From assembly GCA_046343015.1 (NCBI GenBank), contig JBKDOL010000006.1, positions 310,001-374,000 on the forward strand: a DNA stretch of 64,000 nt, read 5' to 3'. The notes below the pieces were generated by a model. The model was not told the origin of the DNA, searched no databases, and saw only the letters and a list, made by a program, of their open reading frames with translations. Below, piece by piece: positions 45,349 through 53,776 of this stretch. How positions within the stretch are numbered: the stretch's first letter is position 1; each line of letters opens with the position of its first letter. Both the position numbers and the translations under genes were made by a program. The DNA comes from BJ22 sp021298375 (GTDB lineage: Bacteria; Planctomycetota; Planctomycetia; Pirellulales; Pirellulaceae).

Positions 45349-45468
45349 CTTGGCTCCAGAGGCGGGTTGCACCTTGGCTCCAGAGGCGGGTTACACCTTG
45401 GTTCCAGAGGCGGGTTACACCTTGGTTCCAGAGGCGGGTTACACCTTGGTTCCAGAGGCGGGTTACAC
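45349..45468. repeat. 24-bp tandem repeat, five copies
   Basis: The unit cttggctccagaggcgggttacac is repeated five times without gaps (45349, 45373, 45397, 45421, 45445). Copies differ only by c/t at position 6 and one a/g. It lies between gltX and the convergent small-protein gene. There are no spacers between units, so it is a minisatellite, not a CRISPR array. Both strands stay open across it because 24 is a multiple of three. Confidence 0.95.
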
Positions 45469-45537
45469 AGCGCGTGACTTGATTCGTCAACTGCCCAGGA
45501 ACGCGGGGCAACTTGGCCCGCAAGATTCGCTGGGCAC

Positions 45538-45575
45538 CCAAAAAAAGAAGGGACACCGAGTCGCCCCGGTGTCCC
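45538..45575 (-). terminator. intrinsic terminator of the Lys-rich protein gene
   Basis: A 9-bp perfect stem (gggacaccg 45550-45558 with cggtgtccc 45567-45575). Read on the minus strand it is followed by a T-tract (complement of aaaaaaagaa). It lies about 100 bases after the stop of the minus-strand gene. Confidence 0.8.
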
Positions 45576-45674
45576 TGAATTGAATTTGAACTTTGCGAGT
45601 CCAGCCCATCCGGCGATCCGCAGCGAGTTTTGCTCAAAGCGGTTCGCTCAATCGAGCGAAGCCCATCGGCTCCC

Positions 45675-46241
45675 CTAGATCTTGTGACCTTTATTGGCTG
45701 CGACTGATTTGCGTGCACTTCGCACGGCGATTTTCTTTTTGACTTTGGGAGCCTTGCCCTCGGCTGGCTTGGCAGCTTTGACCTTCTTGCTTTTGGGAGC
45801 CTTCTTACGCCGCGGCGTGGGCTTGAGCCCGCCTTCTTTGGCCGCGAAGTGAGCCCGCGCGGTCGCGACGATTTGGGCATCGGTCATTTCATCCGAAGCC
45901 GCTACGTCGAGCAACAAACCGGGCACCTTCTTGGCGAGCAGTTGCTTTTTCAGTTCGGTCTTGGCTTGAGCCGGGCCGAAAACGAACAATTCGGTGCAAC
46001 CATTGGTCGCCGTAATGATGTCCTTGTAGTAGCCTTTGCGGTCAACATCGGCCTTGTTTTGCAGGCGATCTTCCGCGGTCCAGTCCAGTCGACCGTGGGA
46101 CTTATTGCGAGCGGCAACCCGTCCCTCCGCGACCGGCTTCCCAGTCTTGAACTTGACCTGCTTGACTTCATGTCCTGCGGCAGTGAAGTGAACCAGAACG
46201 GCCTTTTTATAATCGACCCAGATTCCAACCTTGTCTTGCAT
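45675..46241 (-). CDS. eRF1/translational-machinery-like protein with Lys-rich tail
   Basis: 188 residues, cytoplasmic. Residues 1-130 (VGIWVDYKKAVLVHF, YYKDIITAT, ELFVFGPAQAKTELKKQL, SDEMTDAQIVATARAHF) follow the pattern of the bacterial eRF1-domain-3-like family, often labelled translational machinery or host-attachment-type proteins. Residues 135-188 are a Lys/Ala/Pro-rich tail resembling histone H1 or other nucleic-acid-binding tails. The start ATG has a clear SD (taaggagtttgtttc). The function is not established; binding to ribosome or nucleic acid is inference. It sits among aminoacyl-tRNA synthetase genes. Confidence 0.7.
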   Translation of the reverse strand: MQDKVGIWVDYKKAVLVHFTAAGHEVKQVKFKTGKPVAEGRVAARNKSHGRLDWTAEDRLQNKADVDRKGYYKDIITATNGCTELFVFGPAQAKTELKKQLLAKKVPGLLLDVAASDEMTDAQIVATARAHFAAKEGGLKPTPRRKKAPKSKKVKAAKPAEGKAPKVKKKIAVRSARKSVAANKGHKI

Positions 46242-46504
46242 GAAACAAACTCCTTAAGGGTGAACACCTCACGGTGCATGACTTGTCGCAAGTATATCAA
46301 CTCGGCATATCGGTTGGCAGAACAGTTTTCACTCTCCCGCCACCGGATCAATCCGGTCCTGCCTGGCCTTTGGAACCTGTGCGAATCGGCACGTAGCCCA
46401 GCGTCTCGAGGTGGTTGAGCCTGCCCCCTGCTGAGTTCGGCAACCCAGAGGCCTACAATCAACCTTAGGTCAAATTTAGAGCGAACCGGGTGGGGTAGAC
46501 GGAC

Positions 46505-47083
46505 ATGTGGAATATTCCCAACACACTGACCCTCATTCGGCTGGGGGGAATTCCGCTCCTGTTGATTCTGGCCTTTGCCGGGCAACCTGTAGCGGTTTTA
46601 CTGCTCGGCTTGTTGTTGGTCCTGACGGACTGGCTGGATGGGGCTCTGGCGAGGGCCTTGCATCAGCAAACGCCGCTGGGAGCCAAGCTGGACACGATCG
46701 CCGATGTCCTGCTCGGCCTCAGCCTGGTGCTTTGTGTCGCCCGGTTGGACTGGTCCTTCCTCGCTCGTCACTGGGTCGCTGTGGTCATGGTCCTCGCAAG
46801 CTACGGCCTCTCGGCAGCCGTCTGTCTGGCCAAATTTGGGATCTGGCCGAGCTACCACAATTATTTGGCAAAAGTGGGGATGACACTTGGGAGCGCGACC
46901 GGCTTGCTCCTCCTGACCAAGGCCGCAGGTTGGCTCGCTTGGCCGCTGGACTGGCTGTTTTTACTCGCCGCTGGACTGATCACTTTGGCCAACTTGGAGT
47001 CGGTGGCGATCACTGCTCGGCTGCGACATCCCCGTTCCAATGTGGGCAGTATTTTTTCGTTGCTCCGCCGCCAGCTGCACTGA
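46505..47083 (+). CDS. CDP-alcohol phosphatidyltransferase family protein
   Basis: 192 residues with about five to six membrane helices. The complete family motif D-x2-D-G-x2-A-R-x8-G-x3-D-x3-D is present (TDWLDGALARALHQQTPLG, then AKLDTIAD), so it should transfer a phosphatidyl group from CDP-diacylglycerol to an alcohol in phospholipid synthesis. N-terminal IPNTLTLIRLGGIPLL resembles PgsA (phosphatidylglycerophosphate synthase), but the acceptor cannot be decided. It lies 182 bases upstream of glnS. Confidence 0.9.
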   Translation: MWNIPNTLTLIRLGGIPLLLILAFAGQPVAVLLLGLLLVLTDWLDGALARALHQQTPLGAKLDTIADVLLGLSLVLCVARLDWSFLARHWVAVVMVLASYGLSAAVCLAKFGIWPSYHNYLAKVGMTLGSATGLLLLTKAAGWLAWPLDWLFLLAAGLITLANLESVAITARLRHPRSNVGSIFSLLRRQLH

Positions 47084-47265
47084 CACGGGCGTTCCCCCTT
47101 TTGGCCGGACCGCTCCGTTCCTTAAAATCACGGAACTGCCGAACCCGGCGACCGAACTTGTTCCAGCCCGCAACGCTCTGCCGAGTGACTGCGATTTGCT
47201 CGGTTTGCCTGTTCTGGAACCGAGCGGGTTGGCTGCTTTTTTCTGAAATCTACTGGAATCCCTGA

Positions 47266-48981
47266 ATGACCTCTGACCACTCTGCTGACGCCGCCTCTCA
47301 TCCGGAAGTTGCCAAACCGCTGGACTTCATCCGCCAGATCGTGGAAGCCGACCGGGCGGCTGGCAAGCACGCAGGCCGCGTCCACACCCGCTTTCCTCCG
47401 GAGCCTAACGGCTACCTGCACATCGGCCACGCCAAGTCGATCTGTTTGAATTTTGGGATCGCCCGCGATTACAACGGCAAGTGCAACCTCCGGTTTGACG
47501 ACACCAATCCGGAAACGGAGGAAACCGAGTATGTCGAGGCAATCAAGGAAGATGTACGCTGGCTCGGCTTTCAGTGGGATGGTGAGGTCAAGTTTGCCTC
47601 AGACATTTTCCCGACGCTGTACGAATATGCGATTCGACTGATCAAGGCCGGCAAGGCCTATGTTTGCGACTTGACCGCGGAGGAGACGGGAGCCTATCGC
47701 GGCAAGTGGAACGAGCCGGGACGAAACAGCCCCTACCGCGACCGCTCAGTCGAGGAGAACCTCGATCTCTTTGAGCGGATGAAGAACGGCGAATTCAAAA
47801 ACGGGGAAAAGACGCTGCGGGCGAAAATTGACATGGCGTCCCCGAACATGAATCTTCGGGACCCGGCGATGTATCGGATTCGGCATGCTGCCCATCATCG
47901 CACCGGCAACAAGTGGTGCATCTATCCGACGTATGACTGGACCCACGGGCAAAACGATTCCGTTGAAGGAATCACTCACTCGATCTGTACGCTCGAGTTC
48001 GAGCAGCACCGACCGCTGTACGACTGGTGCATCGAAAATCTTGGCATTCACCATCCGCAACAGATTGAGTTCGCGCGGCTGAACTTGACTCACACGGTGA
48101 TGAGCAAGCGAAGACTGCTGGAATTAGTCCGGGGCGGGTTGGTCGATGGCTGGGATGATCCCCGGATGCCGACTATCTGCGGATTGCGACGCCGCGGCTA
48201 CACCCCGGAATCGCTGCGAAATTTCTGCGCTCGTATTGGCGTAACCAAGGCCAACAGCCTGACTGATTTGGGGGTGCTTGAGCAGGAGGTCCGCGAGCAC
48301 CTCAACGCCGTGGCCCCCCGGGTCATGGCGGTTCTGCGCCCAATCAAGGTGGTGCTGGAAAACTACCCCGCGGGACAAGTGGAACTGCGTGAGGCGGTCA
48401 ACAATCCCGAGGATCCGGCGGCCGGCGTGCGGCAGATTCCGTTCGGCCGGGAACTGTACATCGACGCCGAAGACTTTATGGAGCATCCACCCAAGGGTTA
48501 CTTCCGACTCTTCCCCGGGAATGAGGTGCGGCTGCGGTACGGGTATTTCATCAAATGTCATGAAGTTGTGAAAAACGAGGCAGGCGAGGTGACCGAACTC
48601 CGCTGCACTTACGACCCCGAGTCCTCAGGAGGCCAGGCACCCGACGGCCGCAAGGTCAAAGGAACGATTCACTGGGTAGCCGCCAATGGGGCGATTGATG
48701 CTGAGGTGCGATTGTATGACGTGCTGCTGACGCGGGAAAATCCCGGCGACACCCCGGAAGGCGCCGACTGGAAGGCCGATTTGAATCCCCATTCTCTGGA
48801 GGTCCTCCGCGGCTGCAAGCTCGAATCGAGCCTGGCCGACGCGCGACCGGGCGATCGTTTTCAATTCGAGCGGACGGGCTATTTCTGCGTTGACTCCAAG
48901 GACTCGCAACCTGGCCAATTGGTGTTCAATCGCACGGTTACGCTCAAGGACTCCTGGGCCAAAGAAAAAAAGAAGGCTTGA
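47266..48981 (+). CDS. glnS: glutaminyl-tRNA synthetase
   Basis: 571 residues. It directly charges tRNA-Gln. Signatures: RFPPEPNGYLHIGHAKSI (HIGH), VMSKRRLLELV (KMSKS equivalent), DWTHGQNDSVEGITHSICTL, and the two beta-barrel C-terminal anticodon-binding domain (FGRELYIDAEDFME, GYFRLFPGNEVRLRYGY). Length fits bacterial GlnRS. Its presence means glutamine charging need not depend on the GatCAB route. GluQ-RS follows after 54 bases. Confidence 0.97.
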   Translation: MTSDHSADAASHPEVAKPLDFIRQIVEADRAAGKHAGRVHTRFPPEPNGYLHIGHAKSICLNFGIARDYNGKCNLRFDDTNPETEETEYVEAIKEDVRWLGFQWDGEVKFASDIFPTLYEYAIRLIKAGKAYVCDLTAEETGAYRGKWNEPGRNSPYRDRSVEENLDLFERMKNGEFKNGEKTLRAKIDMASPNMNLRDPAMYRIRHAAHHRTGNKWCIYPTYDWTHGQNDSVEGITHSICTLEFEQHRPLYDWCIENLGIHHPQQIEFARLNLTHTVMSKRRLLELVRGGLVDGWDDPRMPTICGLRRRGYTPESLRNFCARIGVTKANSLTDLGVLEQEVREHLNAVAPRVMAVLRPIKVVLENYPAGQVELREAVNNPEDPAAGVRQIPFGRELYIDAEDFMEHPPKGYFRLFPGNEVRLRYGYFIKCHEVVKNEAGEVTELRCTYDPESSGGQAPDGRKVKGTIHWVAANGAIDAEVRLYDVLLTRENPGDTPEGADWKADLNPHSLEVLRGCKLESSLADARPGDRFQFERTGYFCVDSKDSQPGQLVFNRTVTLKDSWAKEKKKA

Positions 48982-49035
48982 TGCAGGTCTTCGCGCTGCC
49001 ATCCTTTCCGTGCCTGTTCCGCGTGGAAACTTGAA

Positions 49036-50004
49036 ATGTCGCTCCCTCCTGTTCCGACCACGCGTTTGGCTCCCTCGCCAACGGGTGCGTTGCATCTGGG
49101 GAACGCGCGGACATTTTTGGTGAACTGGGCACTGGCGCGGCAACAAGGATGGCGAGTCGTTCTGCGAATTGATGACTTGGACAGCCCCCGCGTCAGAGCA
49201 GGAGCCGATCGGCAGGCGATCGAGATGCTCCGCTGGCTGGGTTTGGATTGGGATGGTCCGATCGTCTATGAAACGAAGCATGTCGACCATTACGAGAATG
49301 CCTTGCGGCGATTGGCCGAAGCTGGCTGGCTTTATCCCTGTCGCTGCACCCGCTCCCAGATTGCCGCGGCGGCCTTGAGCGCGCCGCATCTGGACGAACA
49401 CGAACTGCGTTATCCGGGGACCTGCCGACCGCCTGAACCCTTAAGGCAGAAGTTCCCCTCAGTCGAAACCGGAGTCGCCTGGCGAGTGCGCGTCCCCGAT
49501 CGCGAGTTTCAATTTCATGACCAAATCGCTGGTCCCCAGGCATGGAATGTCCAGCAGTTGGTGGGTGACTTTCTGGTGACCAACAAGCAGGGCGCGGCCG
49601 CCTATCAGTTGGCGGTGGTGATTGATGATTGGCTGCAGGGCGTGACCGAGGTCGTGCGGGGCGCGGATTTGCTCGGTTCAACTCCCCGTCAATTGTGGTT
49701 GCATGAACTGCTGGGACTTGCTGCGCCTCGCCACTGGCACGTTCCCCTGCTGGTCGGTCCAGATGGCCAGCGTTTGGCCAAGCGGCACGGCGGCTTCCGG
49801 CTGGAGGAATATCGGGTCGAGGGTGTGCCCGTCGAGCGGATCGTCGGCTTGATAGCCTGGTGGTGCGGGCGGAGTGAACTGGAGCCACTGCGACTGGAAG
49901 ATTTTGTCGAGGGATTTTCGCTGTCCCAACTTCCGCGCGAGCCGATCGTATTCCGCCCGGCCGATCACGACTGGTTGCTGACGGGTGCGGCGACCCGAGG
50001 TTGA
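49036..50004 (+). CDS. gluQ: glutamyl-Q tRNA(Asp) synthetase
   Basis: 322 residues, a GluRS paralogue lacking the anticodon-binding domain. It attaches glutamate to the queuosine at position 34 of tRNA-Asp. TTRLAPSPTGALHLGNAR provides the HIGH motif; the zinc site is YPCRCTRSQI with a downstream YPGTCR; LAKRHGGFRLEEYR is the weak KMSKS region typical of the family. Spacing to glnS suggests a shared transcript. Confidence 0.93.
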   Translation: MSLPPVPTTRLAPSPTGALHLGNARTFLVNWALARQQGWRVVLRIDDLDSPRVRAGADRQAIEMLRWLGLDWDGPIVYETKHVDHYENALRRLAEAGWLYPCRCTRSQIAAAALSAPHLDEHELRYPGTCRPPEPLRQKFPSVETGVAWRVRVPDREFQFHDQIAGPQAWNVQQLVGDFLVTNKQGAAAYQLAVVIDDWLQGVTEVVRGADLLGSTPRQLWLHELLGLAAPRHWHVPLLVGPDGQRLAKRHGGFRLEEYRVEGVPVERIVGLIAWWCGRSELEPLRLEDFVEGFSLSQLPREPIVFRPADHDWLLTGAATRG

Positions 50005-50168
50005 GCAACTCTCGCAAGACTCTGGCTTCGAGCCGTTCGAGCGGAAGGAAAATGGAATGGTTCGAACTCTGGGTCCGTTTGGCTATTCCCGCGAGACTGA
50101 TAGAATTGGGGCTGAACGTTGATTCACAGTGGAGTCCAACCACTCCTCAATTCGATCCCGGAGTTCAA

Positions 50169-50501
50169 ATGCCTGGTTTTCAAGTTTCGGTTCCGCATCG
50201 ACATGACACCACGATAGCCGCAGAGCGTTTGCGGGTCTTCGCAGACAAGGTCCGAGGTGAGCTCCAGGTTCAAGTCACCAATGTAGTCGAGACTTGGGAC
50301 GATGCCGGGAACTTGCAGTTTGCCTTTAGGGCGATGGGGTTTCAGGTCTCCGGAAAATTAGAGAACCGGTTCTCCGAGGTTTTTGTGGCGGGAACCATTC
50401 CGTTTGCCGCACTCCCTTTTCGTGGCATGATCGAGAGTGAATTGGCCGCAAAGATTCGCGAGGCTTTGGAGGAGCCCCCGGCAACCGTGGACCGGGACTA
50501 A
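50169..50501 (+). CDS. PHA-granule-region family small protein
   Basis: 110 residues from ATG 50169, which has cggag 5 bases upstream; the frame is open back to 50001 but that part overlaps gluQ and has no SD. The pattern (VPHRHDTTIAAERLRVFADKV, then ETWDDAGNLQFAFRAMGFQV, then SEVFVAGTIPFAALPFRGMIE) matches the polyhydroxyalkanoic acid system/START-like small protein family found in many bacteria. A link to PHA is not supported by neighbours. A strong terminator follows. Confidence 0.75.
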   Translation: MPGFQVSVPHRHDTTIAAERLRVFADKVRGELQVQVTNVVETWDDAGNLQFAFRAMGFQVSGKLENRFSEVFVAGTIPFAALPFRGMIESELAAKIREALEEPPATVDRD

Positions 50502-50512
50502 CAGCAGCTAAC

Positions 50513-50549
50513 AAAAAAGGCTCGGCGTTATTTGCCGAGCCTCTTTTTG
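50513..50549 (+). terminator. intrinsic terminator
   Basis: A 9-bp perfect stem (aggctcggc 50518-50526 and gccgagcct 50534-50542) with a 7-base loop, preceded by an A-run and followed by cttttt. It closes the glnS-gluQ-small-protein unit. Confidence 0.9.
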
Positions 50550-50946
50550 CTTGCGTGCGACCAGTGGACTGCTTGCCCAGTCAACCTGTTGGTCAGGCTT
50601 GCCAATTGAATATCGAACTTTGGTAACCGAAGATCCAGTTGAAGTTCAGCCCGTAATCCAAAATGTCCGGTCGTGCAGGCGGCCGAAATCCATCGGCTGC
50701 ACCGTTTACCTGACGCCGATTCGATTTGAACTTGAATCCCGCGATCGACCGGCTTTGCCGATCGGGGTGGCGGGGCAAGCCTGCCCCCAAACCTGCTGCA
50801 AGCTCGGCCCAACCGGCGTCGTTAAATTCGGAGGGGTGCACCGCGTTCGGCCCATCCCCCAGCGCGCACGTTCGCACGCGTTTCGCGACGAATCGAGCCA
50901 TTTTGGCTCACACCTGGAATACTGAGCGACGCCCGTTTCGGCCCCA
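50550..50946. other. 397-base gap between convergent genes
   Basis: No credible gene. A 6-bp hairpin with GC-rich arms (ggggca-agcc-tgcccc, about 50771-50786) looks like a dispersed-repeat core, but no second copy is visible in the window. I see nothing else. Confidence 0.4.
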
Positions 50947-51501
50947 CTAATGCTCCGTTGCGGCCGCAGTGGCAAACTCCTGAGCGTGGAGCCAGTCGGC
51001 TTGGCGGACGGTCTTCTTGTTGCGGGTCCACTCGTCAAGCATTGCCCACTTTACCTCGTCCAGTTTCTGAAGTTGGTCCGGGGTAGCGGTTACCGTGGTC
51101 AACTCCAACCGGTGGCCATTGGGATCGAAAAAGTAGATCGACTTGATAATCCCGTGGTCGGTCGGGCCCACGACTTCGATTCCGGCGGCCTCCAGGCTTT
51201 GCTTGGCATCCAGCAATTCCTGCTCGGACCCCAATTGCAAGGCGAGATGCTGGACCCAGGCCGGGGTATTCTCATCGCGGCCCATCGGTGGTTTGGTGGG
51301 GAGCTCAAAAAAGGCGAGAATATTCCCCTGACCGGCATCCAAAAACAAATGCATGTAGGGGTCGGGCTCTTTCGTGGAGGGGACTCTATCCTCGGAAATT
51401 GCGAGGATAAACCGCATGTTTAAATGCTTGGTGTAAAACTCGACGGTCTCCGCGGCATCCCTGCAGCGATAGGCGACATGGTGAATCTGCTGAATCTGCA
51501 T
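50947..51501 (-). CDS. VOC-family (glyoxalase/dioxygenase-fold) protein
   Basis: 184 residues from ATG 51501. One vicinal-oxygen-chelate module pair: IHHVAYRCRDAAETVEFYTK at the start, VQHLALQL in the middle and YFFDPNGHRLELTT near 135. The His and Glu positions expected to bind a divalent metal are kept (HHV, QHL, LEL). Substrate unknown; glyoxalase, dioxygenase or epimerase-like roles are all possible. The C-terminal 35 residues are an extension outside the VOC fold. It lies downstream of trpS on the same strand. Confidence 0.8.
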   Translation of the reverse strand: MQIQQIHHVAYRCRDAAETVEFYTKHLNMRFILAISEDRVPSTKEPDPYMHLFLDAGQGNILAFFELPTKPPMGRDENTPAWVQHLALQLGSEQELLDAKQSLEAAGIEVVGPTDHGIIKSIYFFDPNGHRLELTTVTATPDQLQKLDEVKWAMLDEWTRNKKTVRQADWLHAQEFATAAATEH

Positions 51502-51707
51502 CAAACGGTTCCCCGTAAAGCGCCATGGGACCAAAGGCACACACGGGGCTGAACCATGCAAGCGGCGTGCCAGCGCCGGGAAGCGAGAAAGCAGGGGAGG
51601 GCCCGAATGGGCTGGGAAGAGGGACCAAAGGGGGCCGCAGAGCCCTCAAATCCATGCGGTCAAATCGAGGCTTCCCAAGGTGTTCTGGGAGGAAGGAGCA
51701 AGTCGAC

Positions 51708-52685
51708 TTAACGCGTCCAGTTGAGCGTCACGCCGCAGGCGTCCTGGGCTCGGGCCAGGACTTGGGCTGCTTTGGCTCGGGCCTTGGCTGCACCGGCAGC
51801 CAGGATTTGTCGGACTTCATCGGGATTGGCGACGAGCTTTTGCCTCCGCTCGTGAGCCTGGGTGAAATACGCCTCGGCCGCGTCAGCCAACTGCTTTTTG
51901 ACCTCACCGTAGCCAAATCCTCCGCGGCGGTACTTGGCGGCCAGCTCGTCGCGACTAGGCTCGTCGACAAACAGGGAGTAAAGGTCGTAGAGCAGGTCGC
52001 CGTCCGGCTCCTTGGCCTGGTCCATCGGCCGGGAGTCGGTTGCAATTCGCATCACCTTCTTCCGCATTTCCTTCGGACTCTCGAAGATCTCGATGTGATT
52101 GTTGTAACTCTTTGACATCTTTTCGCCGTCGAGGCCCGGAACCTTGGCTGCGGTGGGCAGCACGTAGGCCTTGGGAATCACGAACACCTCACCGAACTGA
52201 TGATTAAACGACTGGGCAATGTCCCGGGTTACCTCGATGTGCTGAGCCTGGTCCTGGCCGACGGGCACCAAATCGGAATCGTAGGCGAGGATATCGGCGG
52301 CCTGTAACACCGGGTAGGTAAACAAGCCCGCCACCGTGGCGAGCCCCTTGTCGACCTTGTCTTTGTACGACACGCACCGCTCCAGCAGCCCCATCGATGT
52401 TCCCGAGAGCAGCAGCCAGCAAAGCTCGGAGACCTCGGGCACGTCGGATTGGACGAAGAGCGTTGCCTGATTCGGGTCCAGCCCCAAGGCGAGCAGGTCG
52501 ATGGCGGCATCGAGGGTGTACTGTTGCATCAGGGCCCGGTCGCGAATGGAAGTCAGCGCGTGGAGGTTGGCGACGAAGTAAAACGCCTGCTCATTGTTTT
52601 GCAGGGCGATGTACTGCCGAATCGCGCCAAAATAATTGCCCCAGTGGGGTCGCCCCGTTGGCTGAATGCCTGACAATACCCGCAT
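51708..52685 (-). CDS. trpS: tryptophanyl-tRNA synthetase
   Basis: 325 residues, cytoplasmic class I synthetase for tRNA-Trp. GIQPTGRPHWGNYFGA holds the HIGH equivalent, PVGQDQAQHIEVTRD is the tryptophan/ATP region, and GEKMSKSYNN is the KMSKS loop. Length is normal. It has its own 282-base upstream gap. The next gene downstream on the same strand is the VOC-family gene. Confidence 0.96.
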   Translation of the reverse strand: MRVLSGIQPTGRPHWGNYFGAIRQYIALQNNEQAFYFVANLHALTSIRDRALMQQYTLDAAIDLLALGLDPNQATLFVQSDVPEVSELCWLLLSGTSMGLLERCVSYKDKVDKGLATVAGLFTYPVLQAADILAYDSDLVPVGQDQAQHIEVTRDIAQSFNHQFGEVFVIPKAYVLPTAAKVPGLDGEKMSKSYNNHIEIFESPKEMRKKVMRIATDSRPMDQAKEPDGDLLYDLYSLFVDEPSRDELAAKYRRGGFGYGEVKKQLADAAEAYFTQAHERRQKLVANPDEVRQILAAGAAKARAKAAQVLARAQDACGVTLNWTR

Positions 52686-52887
52686 GACACATCTCTAATG
52701 GTGGTTTGCTGAAGCCCTGAACCAACGCCGCTTTCAGGGACCGCATTATCTCGCCCTGGGCCAAAGCGGACAACCGCCGGGGCGGAATGAACGCTCTTTC
52801 GAGTTGCCCAGCTTCGCGGCCTTGCTCGCCGGTTCAGCAGCAGGAAGGCGGACGGGCGCTGACTTTCGAGCAACGATCTCTCCAATC

Positions 52888-52927
52888 CAAAAACGAACAG
52901 GCCGGAGCCCGCCCGAGCTCCAGCCTG
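52888..52927 (-). terminator. intrinsic terminator of the small cell-envelope protein gene
   Basis: A stem of 10 of 11 pairs (caggccggagc 52898-52908 and gctccagcctg 52917-52927). On the minus strand it is followed by ttcgttttt. It begins about 40 bases after the stop of the small gene at 52968. Confidence 0.75.
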
Positions 52928-52967
52928 CCGCTTTGAATCCGTCCTCTCGCGACCGCAGGGCGGTCGC

Positions 52968-53186
52968 CTAGATAATACCGCCGTGAGTGCGGTAAGGAGT
53001 CTGATGGTCTGGCATGTCGAGGAACCAGAAGCGATGCCATTCCTCGCGGAGGTTGCGCAGGTCTTCCGAGGTATAAATCAACTGACGGGCACGCACGGCC
53101 GGGTCCGCATCGTAAATCGGCATGAAACAACCAACATTGCTGCTTAGGGCGATTGCCAGAAGCGTCGCGAGAATGAGCCGACGCAT
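52968..53186 (-). CDS. small conserved envelope protein, possible lipoprotein
   Basis: 72 residues. A signal sequence (LILATLLAIALSS) ends at NVGC, a weak lipobox, followed by a dense, aromatic and charged mature part (YDADPAVRARQLIYTSEDLR, EEWHRFWFLDMPDHQTPYR) ending THGGII. The start has a clear SD (cggaggaacaagc). From memory such short proteins with an EEWHRFW...DQPDH-like core recur in planctomycetes; no function is known to me. It has its own terminator and so appears to be a monocistronic gene. Confidence 0.8.
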   Translation of the reverse strand: MRRLILATLLAIALSSNVGCFMPIYDADPAVRARQLIYTSEDLRNLREEWHRFWFLDMPDHQTPYRTHGGII

Positions 53187-53566
53187 GCTTGTTCCTCCGT
53201 GAAACTGTGTTTGTCCAAACTTCGGACCGGGGTGTCAGGACGGAAAGGCCCGGATAGTCTGGAGCCTCGGGACCACGCGTCCCGGATTCGTTGACAAAGG
53301 ACAAATCGACACGATCGGCAGCCAAAGTTTAATCCGCACCCCTTTTTCAGTCGTTAAATTTTACGCTGCCTGCTAGCAACGCTCCGTCCGCAGAGGGGGA
53401 ACCCCGTGGGACTCCCAAGAAAACCGCGAGTGGCTGGGGATGGGCCGCGACCATCGGTAACGCCTGGTTTCGGGGGAGCCGGAAAAGAGCCGACTCTGGT
53501 CGAGCCGCTGCGGCTTGAGCGGACGCGGTGGGGAAGAGGTCGCGGGGTCCTTCCCAGGCGGGCAGG

Positions 53567-53604
53567 AAAAAAAAAAATCGCCCGCAGCAGAGAGCTGCGG
53601 GCGA
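53567..53604 (-). terminator. strong intrinsic terminator of the structured small RNA
   Basis: An 11-bp perfect stem (tcgcccgcagc 53578-53588 and gctgcgggcga 53594-53604) with a 5-base loop. On the minus strand it is followed by eleven T (complement of 53567-53577). No minus-strand gene longer than 14 codons ends near it, so it points to a short transcript. Confidence 0.9.
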
Positions 53605-53731
53605 CTCATTTGCGGCTTTGATTTGCAGCTCGCGGCGGAAATTCCCGACCTTCTCAGGCCCGGATGCCACCACTTGCTGTAGGAGCCGTCAGTACGGATG
53701 GTCGCCTGAGGGCAACCCGCCGGTTCAACCG

Positions 53732-53776
53732 TCAGGCGTGACCACCCCGACTAGAACAGTCATCAGAAAAACTCAC
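53732..53776 (-). CDS. 14-codon leader-type ORF with extended Shine-Dalgarno
   Basis: GTG-started peptide MSFSDDCSSRGGHA, stop TGA at 53732-53734. The SD aaaggaggtgg (53791-53781) is seven bases from the start; together with the adjoining bases it is a near-complete complement of the usual 16S rRNA 3' end, the strongest SD in this window. The same frame stays open for 25 codons after the TGA. The stop codon lies inside the stem of the three-way-junction fold, so ribosome movement would compete with folding. A regulatory leader peptide or a very small protein are both possible. Confidence 0.55.
   Translation of the reverse strand: MSFSDDCSSRGGHA

Noticed and set aside
45349..45468. CRISPR array
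   Set aside because: Units are contiguous with no spacers and there are no cas genes.
50551..50925. 124-codon plus-strand frame after the terminator
   Set aside because: Starts just after a strong terminator with no promoter or SD and lacks any pattern.
53347..53673. 108-codon minus-strand frame across the terminator
   Set aside because: It reads through the poly-T tract and hairpin and has no ribosome-binding site.
53732..53734. UGA in the 14-codon ORF as a selenocysteine codon
   Set aside because: The frame stays open for 25 codons after it, but the downstream peptide matches no selenoprotein and the fold does not look like a bacterial SECIS; a normal stop is simpler.
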